Source: Brucella anthropi_A
Lineage (GTDB): Bacteria > Pseudomonadota > Alphaproteobacteria > Rhizobiales > Rhizobiaceae
Length of the DNA stretch: 64,000 nucleotides
Reading direction: 5' to 3'
Assembly (NCBI RefSeq): GCF_046630315.1
Contig: NZ_LQBD01000006.1
Span: 1 to 64,000, forward strand
Made by a program: the position numbers and the translations under genes. This document shows positions 32,847-40,928 of this stretch, piece after piece. Within the stretch, counting starts at the first letter, position 1; every line of letters begins with the position of its first letter. Under the pieces are notes generated by a model, which saw only the letters and a list, made by a program, of their open reading frames with translations, searched no databases and was not told where the DNA came from.

Positions 32847-33905
32847 TCAGGCTGCTTCATGCCAGGCCTGTTTCAGAACGCGTATCCAATTGTCCCGGCA
32901 AAGCTTTGCCAGCTCCTCATCGCCATATCCGGCCTTTCGCAGCGCCTCGACGAGGTTCTGCGTACCTGCCGCATCGCCGATTTCGGCCGGAATTGTTGCC
33001 CCGTCATAGTCGGAACCAAGCGCCACGCAGTCAATGCCCATGCGTTCCACCATATAGTCCACATGGCGCACCATATCGGCAAGCGGTGTGTTGGCGTCTT
33101 CTCCGCCATCGGCGCGCAGCATGGTGGTGGCATAGTTCAGCCCGGCAAGCCCCTTGCTTTCGCGGATGGCGTCGAGCTGGCGGTCGGTCAGGTTGCGCGC
33201 AACGGGCGTGAGGGCGTGCGCATTGGAATGGCTGGCGATGAGCGGCTGGTCGCTCAGGCTTGCCACGTCCCAGAAGCCCTTTTCGGTGATATGGGCCAGA
33301 TCGATCAGAATGCCCTTGGCGTTGCATGCCTTGACCAGCCGCTTGCCGGCCTCGGTGAGGCCGGGGCCGGTATCCGGGCTCATCGGATAGGCGAATGGCA
33401 CGCCATGGGCGAAAATATTGTTCCGGCTCCAGACGGGGCCGAGCGAGCGCAGGCCGACGGCGTAAAAGACTTCAAGCGCCGCCAGATCTTCATCGATGGC
33501 TTCGCAGCCTTCCATGTGCAGCACGGCGGCGAAAGTGTCGCTGTTCAGCGTTTCATCGAGTTCGCGGCCGTTGCGGCAAAGCTTCCAGCCGCCGGCGGCT
33601 TCCAGCTTCAATGCAATGGCTGCGAATTCAAGCGCGATGTCGAGGGAGGGGCTGCGTTCGAGCGGCGATGAAAGCGGTGTTTCGTAATGGCCGTCGGCAT
33701 CGGGCTTGCCCAGTTCGATATGTTCGCCCGAGGGGATGTAGATGGCGCATATGCCGCCGGCGAGACCGCCCTTGCGCGCGCGGGGCAGATCGATATGGCC
33801 GATATCCGTCCCGTCGATGAATTCCCTGATCGGGTCTTGGCCCTTGCGGGCATTTTCCCAAAGCCGCAGAAGGACATCGTTATGTCCGTCGAAAACGCGC
33901 TGCAT
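32847..33905 (-). CDS. M19-family (renal/membrane-type) dipeptidase
   Basis: A 352-residue zinc dipeptidase of peptidase family M19. The N-terminal metal motif D-G-H-N-D at residues 5-9, the bridging-acid region M-E-G-C-E-A near residue 120, later histidines in D-L-A-H-I near residue 200 and S-H-S-N-A-H near residue 222, and G-S-D-Y-D-G near residue 300 are all visible. ATG at 33905 starts directly before the metal motif. It has no signal peptide, so it is probably cytoplasmic. As first gene of a peptide ABC transporter operon it most likely hydrolyses the imported dipeptides, possibly D-amino-acid-containing ones. Confidence 0.94.
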   Translation of the reverse strand: MQRVFDGHNDVLLRLWENARKGQDPIREFIDGTDIGHIDLPRARKGGLAGGICAIYIPSGEHIELGKPDADGHYETPLSSPLERSPSLDIALEFAAIALKLEAAGGWKLCRNGRELDETLNSDTFAAVLHMEGCEAIDEDLAALEVFYAVGLRSLGPVWSRNNIFAHGVPFAYPMSPDTGPGLTEAGKRLVKACNAKGILIDLAHITEKGFWDVASLSDQPLIASHSNAHALTPVARNLTDRQLDAIRESKGLAGLNYATTMLRADGGEDANTPLADMVRHVDYMVERMGIDCVALGSDYDGATIPAEIGDAAGTQNLVEALRKAGYGDEELAKLCRDNWIRVLKQAWHEAA

Positions 33906-34128
33906 TCTTTCATTCCTGACTGCATGGCCTGCCGGAGCAAAGCCACATATCAAACTGTTCAGGTGCAAGGAAACAACACGGCCAGGCCGGATAAACTCCC
34001 GATATGGTGGTCGATACTGCTGTTCTTATCGTTCCCCGCACTCCCAATTTATAAGCGGTGACAGCCTGTCGGAGTCAAGCCACCCGATGGCGCCGCCTGA
34101 CTGCGAAATGAAGATAAATCCGTGCAAA

Positions 34129-34160
34129 ACGAAAGGGCCGCGCTCTAAGACGCAGCCCTT
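34129..34160 (-). terminator. Intrinsic terminator-like hairpin downstream of the porin gene
   Basis: Inverted repeat AAAGGGC...GCCCTTT with additional CGC/GCG pairing; on the minus strand it is followed by a CGTTTTG stretch. It lies 60 nt after the porin stop. The 316-nt gap 33906-34221 between the dipeptidase start and this gene holds this hairpin and no convincing coding sequence. Confidence 0.6.
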
Positions 34161-34221
34161 TGTGCAAATGCCGAATTGCTTGATGCGAAAAGAGAATGAA
34201 CTTCGCACCGCAGGAGGAAGA

Positions 34222-34860
34222 TTAGAATTTGTAGTTCACACCGGCCTTGATCGAATGGTTCTTCAGGTCGTTGCGCTGTTCAATACCGTTGACGCGGGAC
34301 TTCACGTCGCCGAAGCGCTGGAAATCATATTCCGCCTTGACGGAGAGCGGGCCGCTCAGAGCCTGTTCGACACCGGCGCCGATCAGCGCGCCGCCTTCCC
34401 AGCCGGGAGCCGAGGTGGTGTTGTCCTTGGCCTTGAAGCGGGTCACGCCGTAACCGACGGTGCCGTAAACGAGCGTCTTGTCGAAGGCATAGCCGACCTT
34501 GCCCTTGGCATTGCCGTTCCAGGACTGCTGAAGGCTGCCGCCATGGCCGATGCGATGTTCGGCCTCGGCAAAATTGCCTTCCAGCTCCGCGCCGAACACG
34601 ACATTGCCGCTCTGCATGTTCTTGCCGACGACAACACCGCCAAGCGCGCCGGTGCGGTTGGTGAAGGGGCCGGGAATCTTGGATGAAGAAGCGCCGATCT
34701 GCGCGCCGACATAGTTGCCGGACCAGTCGTGCGGGCCGCTCGCAACCGGATCATTATAGGAATAGTCCGTTGCTCCCATCATGTCGGCGGCGAAAGCCGA
34801 ACCGGCAAAAGCAACGATTGCGGCGCCGAGCGCCACTGCGGTGATAGAACGCTTCAACAT
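34222..34860 (-). CDS. Omp25/Omp31-type outer-membrane beta-barrel protein
   Basis: A 212-residue porin-like protein with a signal peptide (K-R-S-I-T then hydrophobic residues to A-F-A, cleavage near residue 25), a short D-W-S-G-N-Y-V-G segment typical of the family's first strand, alternating beta-strand pattern, and the C-terminal aromatic ending K-A-G-V-N-Y-K-F seen in Omp25/Omp31 proteins. Length matches the Brucella/Bartonella Omp25 group (about 210-240). ATG at 34860 begins the signal peptide. It appears monocistronic. The exact paralogue name cannot be assigned from sequence alone. Confidence 0.9.
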   Translation of the reverse strand: MLKRSITAVALGAAIVAFAGSAFAADMMGATDYSYNDPVASGPHDWSGNYVGAQIGASSSKIPGPFTNRTGALGGVVVGKNMQSGNVVFGAELEGNFAEAEHRIGHGGSLQQSWNGNAKGKVGYAFDKTLVYGTVGYGVTRFKAKDNTTSAPGWEGGALIGAGVEQALSGPLSVKAEYDFQRFGDVKSRVNGIEQRNDLKNHSIKAGVNYKF

Positions 34861-35070
34861 TTTGTACTCCGATTTTCCCGTCCTGAAACACCGGCGGGAA
34901 ACATGCCTGAAACTCACGATAGCCGACAGAAGGCGGCGCCTTCGAACTGGCTTGCGTCTCGCTTCTGATTGTGTCCAAATTTAAGAAAATTCGAGCGATT
35001 TCCATGCATTGCGCAAGCATTCTTCGCGCTATGCTTAATAATCGGTAACTGGTCGATGCCGAAACTATTG

Positions 35071-35820
35071 CTAGATCAATCTCAACCCGCGGAAGCTGGC
35101 ATGGCCGTGCTTGCCGACGATGACATGGTCGTGCACCGTGATGTTGAGCGCCTTGGCCGCATCGACAAGCTGCTTGGTCATGTCGATATCGGCGCGCGAC
35201 GGGGTGGGGTCGCCCGAGGGATGGTTGTGGACCAGAATAATGGCCGTCGCGGAAAGTTCCAGCGCGCGTTTGACCACCTCGCGCGGATAGACCGGCGTAT
35301 GGTCCACCGTGCCTGTCTGCTGGACTTCATCGGCAATGAGCTTGTTCTTCTTGTCGAGAAACAGGATGCGGAACTGCTCGCGGGTCTCATAGGCCATGGC
35401 GGTGGTGCAATATTCGATCACCTTGGTCCATGAGCCGAGCACCTCGCGCTCCATGACGGTGCTGCGCGCACTCCGCTTTGCCACCGCTTCCACGAGCTTG
35501 AGTTCATGCGCGACAATGGGACCGGCACCCGGAACTTCGGCAATCAGCCTTTCGGGGGCGGCCAGAACTTCGGCAATGGAGCCGAACCGGGTCAGAAGCG
35601 CCTTGGCGAGCGGCTTGGTGTCGGATCGGCGGATGGCGCGAAACAGCAGCATTTCGAGCAGCTCATAATCCGCCAGCGCGTCGGGCGTGTCCCGGAAACG
35701 CTGCTTGAGACGATCGCGATGCCCCGCATAATGCGGCTTGTTCAGCTTGGGCGTCAGTTGCAGCGTATCGTTGAAGCCGGGGAACCGGGCGCTACCCGGT
35801 TCCTTCTTGCGCTTTGCCAT
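35071..35820 (-). CDS. radC: RadC-family JAB-domain protein
   Basis: A 249-residue RadC/YeeS-type protein. The N-terminal helix-hairpin-helix-like region (about 40-115, with V-P-G-A-G-P) is followed by a JAB/MPN+ domain whose metal motif H-N-H-P-S-G-D-P-x-P-S-x-x-D lies near residue 198. The historical DNA-repair name is not well supported experimentally. It lies 59 nt after map on the same strand. Confidence 0.94.
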   Translation of the reverse strand: MAKRKKEPGSARFPGFNDTLQLTPKLNKPHYAGHRDRLKQRFRDTPDALADYELLEMLLFRAIRRSDTKPLAKALLTRFGSIAEVLAAPERLIAEVPGAGPIVAHELKLVEAVAKRSARSTVMEREVLGSWTKVIEYCTTAMAYETREQFRILFLDKKNKLIADEVQQTGTVDHTPVYPREVVKRALELSATAIILVHNHPSGDPTPSRADIDMTKQLVDAAKALNITVHDHVIVGKHGHASFRGLRLI

Positions 35821-35879
35821 CCTGTTTAAACCCCCGCAAAAACAGACCAGACAATGATCGGGACGTTATCATGCCGCCC

Positions 35880-36707
35880 TTATCGCATGGAAGGCGGCCC
35901 GAAGACATTGGCCGGAGACAGGGTGAATATCTCGCAGCCGTCTTTCGTGACGCCGATCGTATGCTCATATTGCGCGGTCAGCGACCGGTCCCGCGTCACG
36001 GCCGTCCAGCCATCGGCGAGAACCTTCACATGCGGCTTGCCGAGATTGATCATCGGTTCGATCGTGAAGATCATGCCTTCCCTGATTTCCACGCCCTCAT
36101 TCGGCGTGCCGTAATGCAGGATATTCGGCGCATCATGGAACAATTGTCCGACCCCGTGGCCGCAGAAATCGCGCACCACCGAGCAGCGTTCGCCTTCGGC
36201 GTAAGTCTGGATCGCCGCGCCGATTGCGCCCGTCTTCACACCGGGCTTTACGGCTGCAATCCCGCGCAGCAGGCTTTCATAGGTGACTTCCAGCAGGCGC
36301 TCGGCGGCGCGCTTGATGTCGCCGACGGCATACATGCGGCTTGAATCGCCGTGCCAGCCATCGAGAAGATAGGTCACGTCGATATTGACGATGTCGCCCT
36401 CGCGCAGCGGCTTGTCGTTGGGGATGCCGTGGCAGACCACATGATTGATCGATGTGCAGGTGGACTTCGTATAGCCGCGATAATTCAGCGTTGCCGGAAA
36501 CGCGCCGTGATCCATGCCGAATTCGAACACGAACTGGTCGATTTCATTGGTCGTCACACCCGGCTTGACAATATCGTTGAGCGCATCGAGGCAGCGTGCC
36601 GTCAGATTGCAGACCGTGCGCATGCCCTCGAATGCCTCGGGGCCATAGAGCCTGATCTGGCCCGTATATTTCATGGGTGCGCTTGTTGCTTCGATATAAG
36701 TTACCAT
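35880..36707 (-). CDS. map: Type I methionine aminopeptidase
   Basis: A 275-residue metalloenzyme removing N-terminal Met from new proteins. Metal ligands are visible in D-V-T-Y-L-L-D-G-W-H-G-D near residue 110 and the C-terminal segment, with the family histidine in G-H-G-V-G near residue 180 and T-I-E-P-M near residue 213. ATG at 36707 begins the native N-terminus M-V-T-Y-I-E. It follows sfsA by 25 nt, an order common in Rhizobiales. Confidence 0.96.
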   Translation of the reverse strand: MVTYIEATSAPMKYTGQIRLYGPEAFEGMRTVCNLTARCLDALNDIVKPGVTTNEIDQFVFEFGMDHGAFPATLNYRGYTKSTCTSINHVVCHGIPNDKPLREGDIVNIDVTYLLDGWHGDSSRMYAVGDIKRAAERLLEVTYESLLRGIAAVKPGVKTGAIGAAIQTYAEGERCSVVRDFCGHGVGQLFHDAPNILHYGTPNEGVEIREGMIFTIEPMINLGKPHVKVLADGWTAVTRDRSLTAQYEHTIGVTKDGCEIFTLSPANVFGPPSMR

Positions 36708-36732
36708 CACTCGATCCGCCTTAGACCTTAAT

Positions 36733-37431
36733 CTATTCGATTGGCACCAGCCCGGTGGCGTCAATGCTTTTGTCCGTTATGTGGCATCGAACGGCCCAGG
36801 CCTCAACCCCGGATGCGCGCGCACGCTCAAAAGCCCGTGCGTAAGTGGGATCAAGATCGCCGGAAATGCTGAATCTGCTGCAATCGCTGCGCTGGATAAT
36901 AAACAGCATCACACCCCGATGGCCAGCGGCAACTACGTCGATGAGCTCATCAAGGTGTTTTGCGCCGCGCGCCGTCACCGTATCGGGAAATTCCGCCAGA
37001 TCGGGCGTGCGGGTAAAATGCACGTTCTTGACCTCGACATAGGCCCGCTGGCGCGGCCCGTCATCCAGCAAGAGGTCGATGCGCGAATTGCGGCCATATT
37101 TCTGCTCGCGCTTGAGGCTGGCATATCCCGCGAGGTCCGGAACAAGGCCTTTCAGGATCGCTTCCTCGGCGATCCGGTTCGGCAGGCCGGTATTCACGCC
37201 GACCAGCGTGTTATCCGCTTCGACGATCTGCAACATATGGGCATATTTGCGGTGAGGGGCATCCGAAACGCTGAGCCAGACGCGGGAACCCGGCGCAGTC
37301 AAACCGAGCATCGAGCCGGTATTGGGTACGGAGGCGGTAATAAAGCGCCCGTCGTCAAGCGTGACGTCGGCGAGAAATCTCTTGTAGCGGCTTTCCAGCC
37401 TGCCGGTCACCAGGGGTGTTGGAAAAATCAT
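36733..37431 (-). CDS. sfsA: SfsA family protein
   Basis: A 232-residue SfsA (sugar fermentation stimulation) homologue, a predicted nucleic-acid-binding or nuclease-like protein. Diagnostic blocks are L-V-T-G-R-L-E-S-R-Y-K-R-F near residue 7, S-V-P-N-T-G-S-M near residue 34, and V-E-V-K-N-V near residue 131. Length matches the family. Start ATG at 37431. Probably co-transcribed with map and radC. Confidence 0.95.
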   Translation of the reverse strand: MIFPTPLVTGRLESRYKRFLADVTLDDGRFITASVPNTGSMLGLTAPGSRVWLSVSDAPHRKYAHMLQIVEADNTLVGVNTGLPNRIAEEAILKGLVPDLAGYASLKREQKYGRNSRIDLLLDDGPRQRAYVEVKNVHFTRTPDLAEFPDTVTARGAKHLDELIDVVAAGHRGVMLFIIQRSDCSRFSISGDLDPTYARAFERARASGVEAWAVRCHITDKSIDATGLVPIE

Positions 37432-37514
37432 GCGCCGGTTTAGATCAGTTTGGCGGATGCGCGAAAGGATTTTCTGACGGTTTTGCGAAAAATGCTGTCA
37501 ACCGGACCGATGGC

Positions 37515-37628
37515 CTAGAACAGGGCCTTGATGACATCCGCCCAGCTCATATCCGCGCTGAGAACCATCACTGCCGCGATGAGACCGGCGCCGAGAAAGG
37601 TGAGGGTGGTTCTTGTTTCGCTTGTCAT
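37515..37628 (-). CDS. 37-residue single-span membrane peptide
   Basis: A short ORF with ATG at 37628, preceded by GGGGAAG 4 nt upstream, and stop at 37515. The peptide begins M-T-S-E-T-R-T-T and then has a hydrophobic stretch of about 22 residues (L-T-F-L-G-A-G-L-I-A-A-V-M-V-L), ending A-L-F. The shape suggests a small inner-membrane protein. It stands in the 334-nt gap between sfsA and the DUF2218 gene on the minus strand. I do not recognise a family; expression is unproven. Confidence 0.5.
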   Translation of the reverse strand: MTSETRTTLTFLGAGLIAAVMVLSADMSWADVIKALF

Positions 37629-37765
37629 TGTTCTTCCCCATCAAATCAGTCGTTCGAAGTTGGGAAGAATTTCGCGGGTGATTGAGCCCGGATTGTGATG
37701 CGATAATGGCTATTCCGGGCAATTTGCGGGCATTTTACAGATAGGGTAAACGCGCCCGCTTCTTC

Positions 37766-38050
37766 CTATTCGGCAACCCAGTTGAAGATGAGTTCCTCGC
37801 GAAATGCGAAGCGCACGACATGGCTTGCCACCACCTCTTCAAGGCGGGCGAGGTTTTCTGCCGAGGTTTCAACGGTTGTGGTCAGCTTTTCCGCATCGGC
37901 ATCGAGAATCACGAGACGGCCCTCGCCAAGGTCGATCGTGCCATGTTCCGGCGTAAATTCGACGGCAAATTTATGGGCCCAGTGCTTGCACAGCTGTTGC
38001 AGGTAGCGGCTGGCATGGGCTGTGGGAACGATTGCTGTGGCTCTCGGCAT
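37766..38050 (-). CDS. DUF2218 family protein
   Basis: A 94-residue stand-alone DUF2218 protein (A-S-R-Y-L-Q-Q-L-C-K-H-W-A-H-K near residue 13, later V-V-S-H-V-V-R-F-A-F-R near residue 77). The same domain is found at the N-terminus of the siderophore-interacting protein at 26264 in this window, hinting at an iron-related job. ATG at 38050 has GGACAG/AAAGGACA upstream. Function of the domain is not established. Confidence 0.88.
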   Translation of the reverse strand: MPRATAIVPTAHASRYLQQLCKHWAHKFAVEFTPEHGTIDLGEGRLVILDADAEKLTTTVETSAENLARLEEVVASHVVRFAFREELIFNWVAE

Positions 38051-38152
38051 GTTGCTGTCCTTTCGAAAGGGGGCAGACATGCGCGTAACAGCATCCTGAC
38101 AAATCAGCCAGTGATAATTCCATCAAATTTGCGGGAAAAGAAAAACCAGCAA

Positions 38153-38227
38153 TGGTACGCCCAAGGGGAATCGAACCCCTGTTTCCGCCGTGAAAGGGCG
38201 GCGTCCTAACCGCTAGACGATGGGCGC
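38153..38227 (-). tRNA. tRNA-Glu (anticodon TTC), copy 2 in transcription order
   Basis: Read on the minus strand, a 75-nt cloverleaf with acceptor GCGCCCA/TGGGCGT (G1.U72 wobble), T-arm GGTTCGAATCC, and anticodon loop CTTTCAC giving TTC (Glu). CCA is encoded at 38153-38155. Leader and trailer contain the perfect 8-bp inverted repeat ACCAGCAA/TTGCTGGT. Confidence 0.96.
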
Positions 38228-38247
38228 CCGTTGCTGGTGTGGGGCGC

Positions 38248-38275
38248 TTATAGTCAGGAAATTTCCGACATGCAA
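38248..38275 (-). promoter_or_regulatory. Promoter of downstream tRNA-Glu copy
   Basis: On the minus strand, TTGCAT (38270-38275) and CTATAA (38248-38253) with a 16-bp spacer, about 20 nt before the tRNA. The same arrangement occurs at the other copy. Confidence 0.55.
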
Positions 38276-38375
38276 GCCCCTTTTTCACTCGTCTGTGAAT
38301 AAGTTCGGACGGCGCAAAACAGCGCGAAAGAAGCGCCAAGTCATTGAATTGTAAGATGAAATAAAAAACCAGCAA

Positions 38376-38450
38376 TGGTACGCCCAAGGGGAATCGAACC
38401 CCTGTTTCCGCCGTGAAAGGGCGGCGTCCTAACCGCTAGACGATGGGCGC
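38376..38450 (-). tRNA. tRNA-Glu (anticodon TTC), copy 1 in transcription order
   Basis: Identical in sequence to the copy at 38153-38227, including encoded CCA (38376-38378) and the flanking ACCAGCAA/TTGCTGGT inverted repeat. Anticodon TTC. Confidence 0.96.
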
Positions 38451-38471
38451 CCGTTGCTGGTGTGAGTGGGC

Positions 38472-38499
38472 TTATATTCAGGAAGGTTCTGACTCGCAA
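38472..38499 (-). promoter_or_regulatory. Promoter of upstream tRNA-Glu copy
   Basis: On the minus strand, TTGCGA (38494-38499) and ATATAA (38472-38477), spacer 16 bp, positioned as for the other tRNA-Glu copy. Confidence 0.5.
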
Positions 38500-38652
38500 G
38501 CCCTAAAACTCACTTTTCTGAAAATAATCGAATGGAGCGCGTGAATAGGGAGAAAATGTGCGGCGCTGTTCGCTAGTGCATTGAAAATAAAGGGAAAAGA
38601 AAAATCCGGACCATGCGGCCCGGCTTTGGGAAAATGGTTGGGTCGATGCGGA

Positions 38653-39882
38653 TCAGCCCTTGCAGCGCCAGTTCCAGTCGCGTTCCGGGCCGACATCGAC
38701 GTGAACCGAGGTCGTATGGCAATAGGTGCCGACACCGCCGCGCCCCGGCATGGAGCGGGCAAAACGGGCGACTTCCCACTTTGAAACGCCATCGATCTGA
38801 ATGTCGGCTGCGGCGCATATCATATGCAACGATCTGCGCGCCCCGTTGACCTTGCGGTTATAGGAAGGGCTGCGGTAGCCCGAAGTCACCATGACCGGGC
38901 GGCGGAAATGCCGCTCCATGGTTTTCAGCATCGAAACAAGCTGCGGCTTGAGGCAGGCAACGTCGACAGTCTGTCTTTGGACTTTCAGGCCATTGGGGGC
39001 AAGGCGCGCAAGGCCCGGCGCCGATGCAAGCGTCACGCTTGCAAATTCATCGTCTTCGTTGGCGTCGATATCGCTATCGTCGTAAAGGCTGTTGCGATGC
39101 TTGATTTCAATGCCGCCATTGGGGCGCACGCCGGGCAGCGAATAGTTGTAGTCATGCTTGGCCGCCGGTGAAACCGGCCTTGCGACGGCCAGCTTCCTGT
39201 TTTCAGTCTTATCCGAACGTGCGCCGGTCGATTCGTCGGAGAACAGGCGGGCAATGCTCCCCTGCGATGCCGTGGGACGCTGCGGCGAGGCAAAGGCGCT
39301 TTTGGTGGAGCCGAACAATGAAGCCGCCTGCACCGGCTTTTCCGCCTCGGCGGGCTTTGCGGCTGCGGTCTGCTGCTGGTTCGCGTCCTCTGCGGCCTTT
39401 TCTTCCTTTGCCGGTTCCTGCGGCTTTTTCGCATTTTCGGCGGGAGCGGCGGCGGCTGGCTGTTCTGCGGTTTGCTCAGGTGCCGTTTCGCCGGACTTGC
39501 CGCCGCCGAACAGGCCGAAAAGCGATGTGCTCTTGGGCTGTTGCGGGGCGAGGGCGGCGAGCTGCGCCGGCTTCTCGGCTTCTGCCGCAGCCTCGGACGG
39601 TTTTGCCTGCTCTTTATTATCAACAGCGTTCGCTGTCTGGGCTTGCGTCTTTTTCTCTTCCGTTGCAGCGGGCGCTGCCGTCTGTGCGGCCGCTGTCTGA
39701 TCGGCGGCACTTTGCAATGTATCCGCAATCATGGAGCCGCTGGTCGCGGCGGTCATCTGGAGCGGCTTTCCGTCAAGCCCTGTACCGGTCGATGTGCAGG
39801 ATGTGACAAGGAGCGCGAGCAAAGCCACGCTGCCTGAGAGAAACCTGCCGGTGGTCCGGTGTGTAGAGTTTGCAAATTTCAA
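38653..39882 (-). CDS. Lipoprotein with M15-type (DUF882/YcbK-like) peptidase domain
   Basis: A 409-residue envelope protein. The lipobox L-L-V-T-S-C lies near residues 24-29. A long Ala/Glu/Pro/Gln-rich low-complexity region (about 55-215) follows, and the C-terminal domain (about 295-409) is an M15A-like peptidase fold: T-S-G-Y-R-S-P-S-Y-N near residue 335, S-L-H-M-I-C-A-A-A-D near residue 352 (zinc His and Asp), and H-V-D-V-G near residue 394. The start is TTG with GGAG upstream. The disordered arm could span the periplasm so that the domain reaches peptidoglycan; activity on cell wall is inferred. Confidence 0.88.
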   Translation of the reverse strand: MKFANSTHRTTGRFLSGSVALLALLVTSCTSTGTGLDGKPLQMTAATSGSMIADTLQSAADQTAAAQTAAPAATEEKKTQAQTANAVDNKEQAKPSEAAAEAEKPAQLAALAPQQPKSTSLFGLFGGGKSGETAPEQTAEQPAAAAPAENAKKPQEPAKEEKAAEDANQQQTAAAKPAEAEKPVQAASLFGSTKSAFASPQRPTASQGSIARLFSDESTGARSDKTENRKLAVARPVSPAAKHDYNYSLPGVRPNGGIEIKHRNSLYDDSDIDANEDDEFASVTLASAPGLARLAPNGLKVQRQTVDVACLKPQLVSMLKTMERHFRRPVMVTSGYRSPSYNRKVNGARRSLHMICAAADIQIDGVSKWEVARFARSMPGRGGVGTYCHTTSVHVDVGPERDWNWRCKG

Positions 39883-40448
39883 CAGTCTGCTCCAGCTCGA
39901 TTTCCCTGACCAGTCTGGCGGCTCGACATCATTCGAGCCTACCTGGTTTCGGGAGATCGGCTCTCCCGTGCGAGGCTGACAACATGCGTGATGGCTATCG
40001 TCCCCACAGCTCCCGGCTGTTTGCGCCGGGAAAGAAATTCATAAATATCAGCGTTTTATGACATTTGCTTCGATGCGAATTCTATCATTGCGCCGTATTG
40101 TGCAAATCACCTGGCAGGCAATTCGTTACCAATTTTTAAGTTTTTTAATGGCGGAGCGCAACTATTGATGCACATTCAGCGTTAAAAGGCTTTTCGTCTA
40201 ATGCTTGTTATTCGAATATAACGAAATATTACTTTGTGTAACCATCGGTTACATTCCCTATGCCTGCCGGGCGGCGAGGATAATCTGCACCGGCTGATCC
40301 GGCCTTCCTCGCGCGGCGAATTTCCGATTACCGTCACTCACTTGTTGACAGGACGCCTCGACTTGGTGCTATCCCTTGGCAATTGCTTTATCTTTGTCCG
40401 GTGTTGTGACCAACGACACCTTATGCGGCATTAACCGGGAACAGAAAC
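39883..40448. other. 566-nt intergenic region between divergent lipoprotein genes
   Basis: AT-rich in its middle (about 40020-40260). It holds a small hairpin GGGAG/CTCCC near 39954-39970 and a candidate promoter for the plus-strand lipoprotein near 40345. No convincing ORF, RNA gene or repeat is seen. Confidence 0.6.
40345..40374 (+). promoter_or_regulatory. Candidate promoter of small lipoprotein gene
   Basis: TTGACA at 40345-40350 and CTATCC at 40369-40374 with an 18-bp spacer, 75 nt before the lipoprotein start. The -35 matches consensus; the -10 is weaker. Confidence 0.4.
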
Positions 40449-40796
40449 ATGACCAAGCGCACGCGGCAGATCGCCAATCTTTTGCTGGCAGCAACAGCGG
40501 CGGCGATGCTCACGGCATGCGCGGGCGGAAAAGAGTTTCAGGGCACCCCGCAGGAAGGTGCCTCGCGGACCGGTGTTTTCCCGACATTCGGCCATATGCC
40601 GAAGGCTGCGACCCAACAGATTACCCCGGAAGAAAAGCAGCAGCTTACGACCGGGCTTGATGCCGACCGCACGCGCCTGGCGGCATCCAGAGCCACCGGC
40701 GGCGGTTTCACGCCTGCCGAGGCCGCGACCCTGCGCAAGCAGGCGCAGCAGGATACGGACGCTACCCTGAAACAGATCGAAAGCGGGGAAGAGTAA
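40449..40796 (+). CDS. Small lipoprotein of unknown function
   Basis: A 115-residue protein with a lipoprotein signal peptide, lipobox L-T-A-C at residues 21-24, then a polar, Gln/Thr/Ala-rich mature part including F-P-T-F-G-H-M-P near residue 44 and a helical C-terminus (E-A-A-T-L-R-K-Q-A-Q-Q). No named family is recognised, but the pattern is of a conserved Rhizobiales lipoprotein. It precedes alaC by 132 nt. Confidence 0.82.
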   Translation: MTKRTRQIANLLLAATAAAMLTACAGGKEFQGTPQEGASRTGVFPTFGHMPKAATQQITPEEKQQLTTGLDADRTRLAASRATGGGFTPAEAATLRKQAQQDTDATLKQIESGEE

Positions 40797-40928
40797 TCCT
40801 CTTCGCATAACGGGGAAAACCATATCCTTTGACGCAGCAACACGTCTCGACCCGATTCGAGAACAGGTGTATAGCTCCTTTGCGGCGCATGCGCGCCATA
40901 CCGTTCAACCCTCCTTTGGAACAGGATC

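Larger units (their letters stand above)
38138..38503 (-). repeat. Tandem duplication carrying promoter plus tRNA-Glu
   Basis: Two copies of a segment of about 140 bp (about 38138-38280 and 38361-38503), offset by 223 bp. The tRNA portions and immediate flanks are identical or nearly so; similarity continues into the upstream promoter (both have TATAA-like -10 and TTGC -35 boxes) and then fades. The copies are separated by about 80 bp of unrelated sequence. Confidence 0.8.

Noticed and set aside
31529..33211. 560-codon plus-strand ORF opposite the binding protein and dipeptidase genes
   Set aside because: Antisense to two clear genes and low in plausible protein features.
38153..38450. tRNA-Glu duplication as an integration (att) site of a genomic island
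   Set aside because: No integrase, mobile gene or foreign composition nearby; the repeat includes promoter and whole tRNA, so a local tandem duplication explains it.
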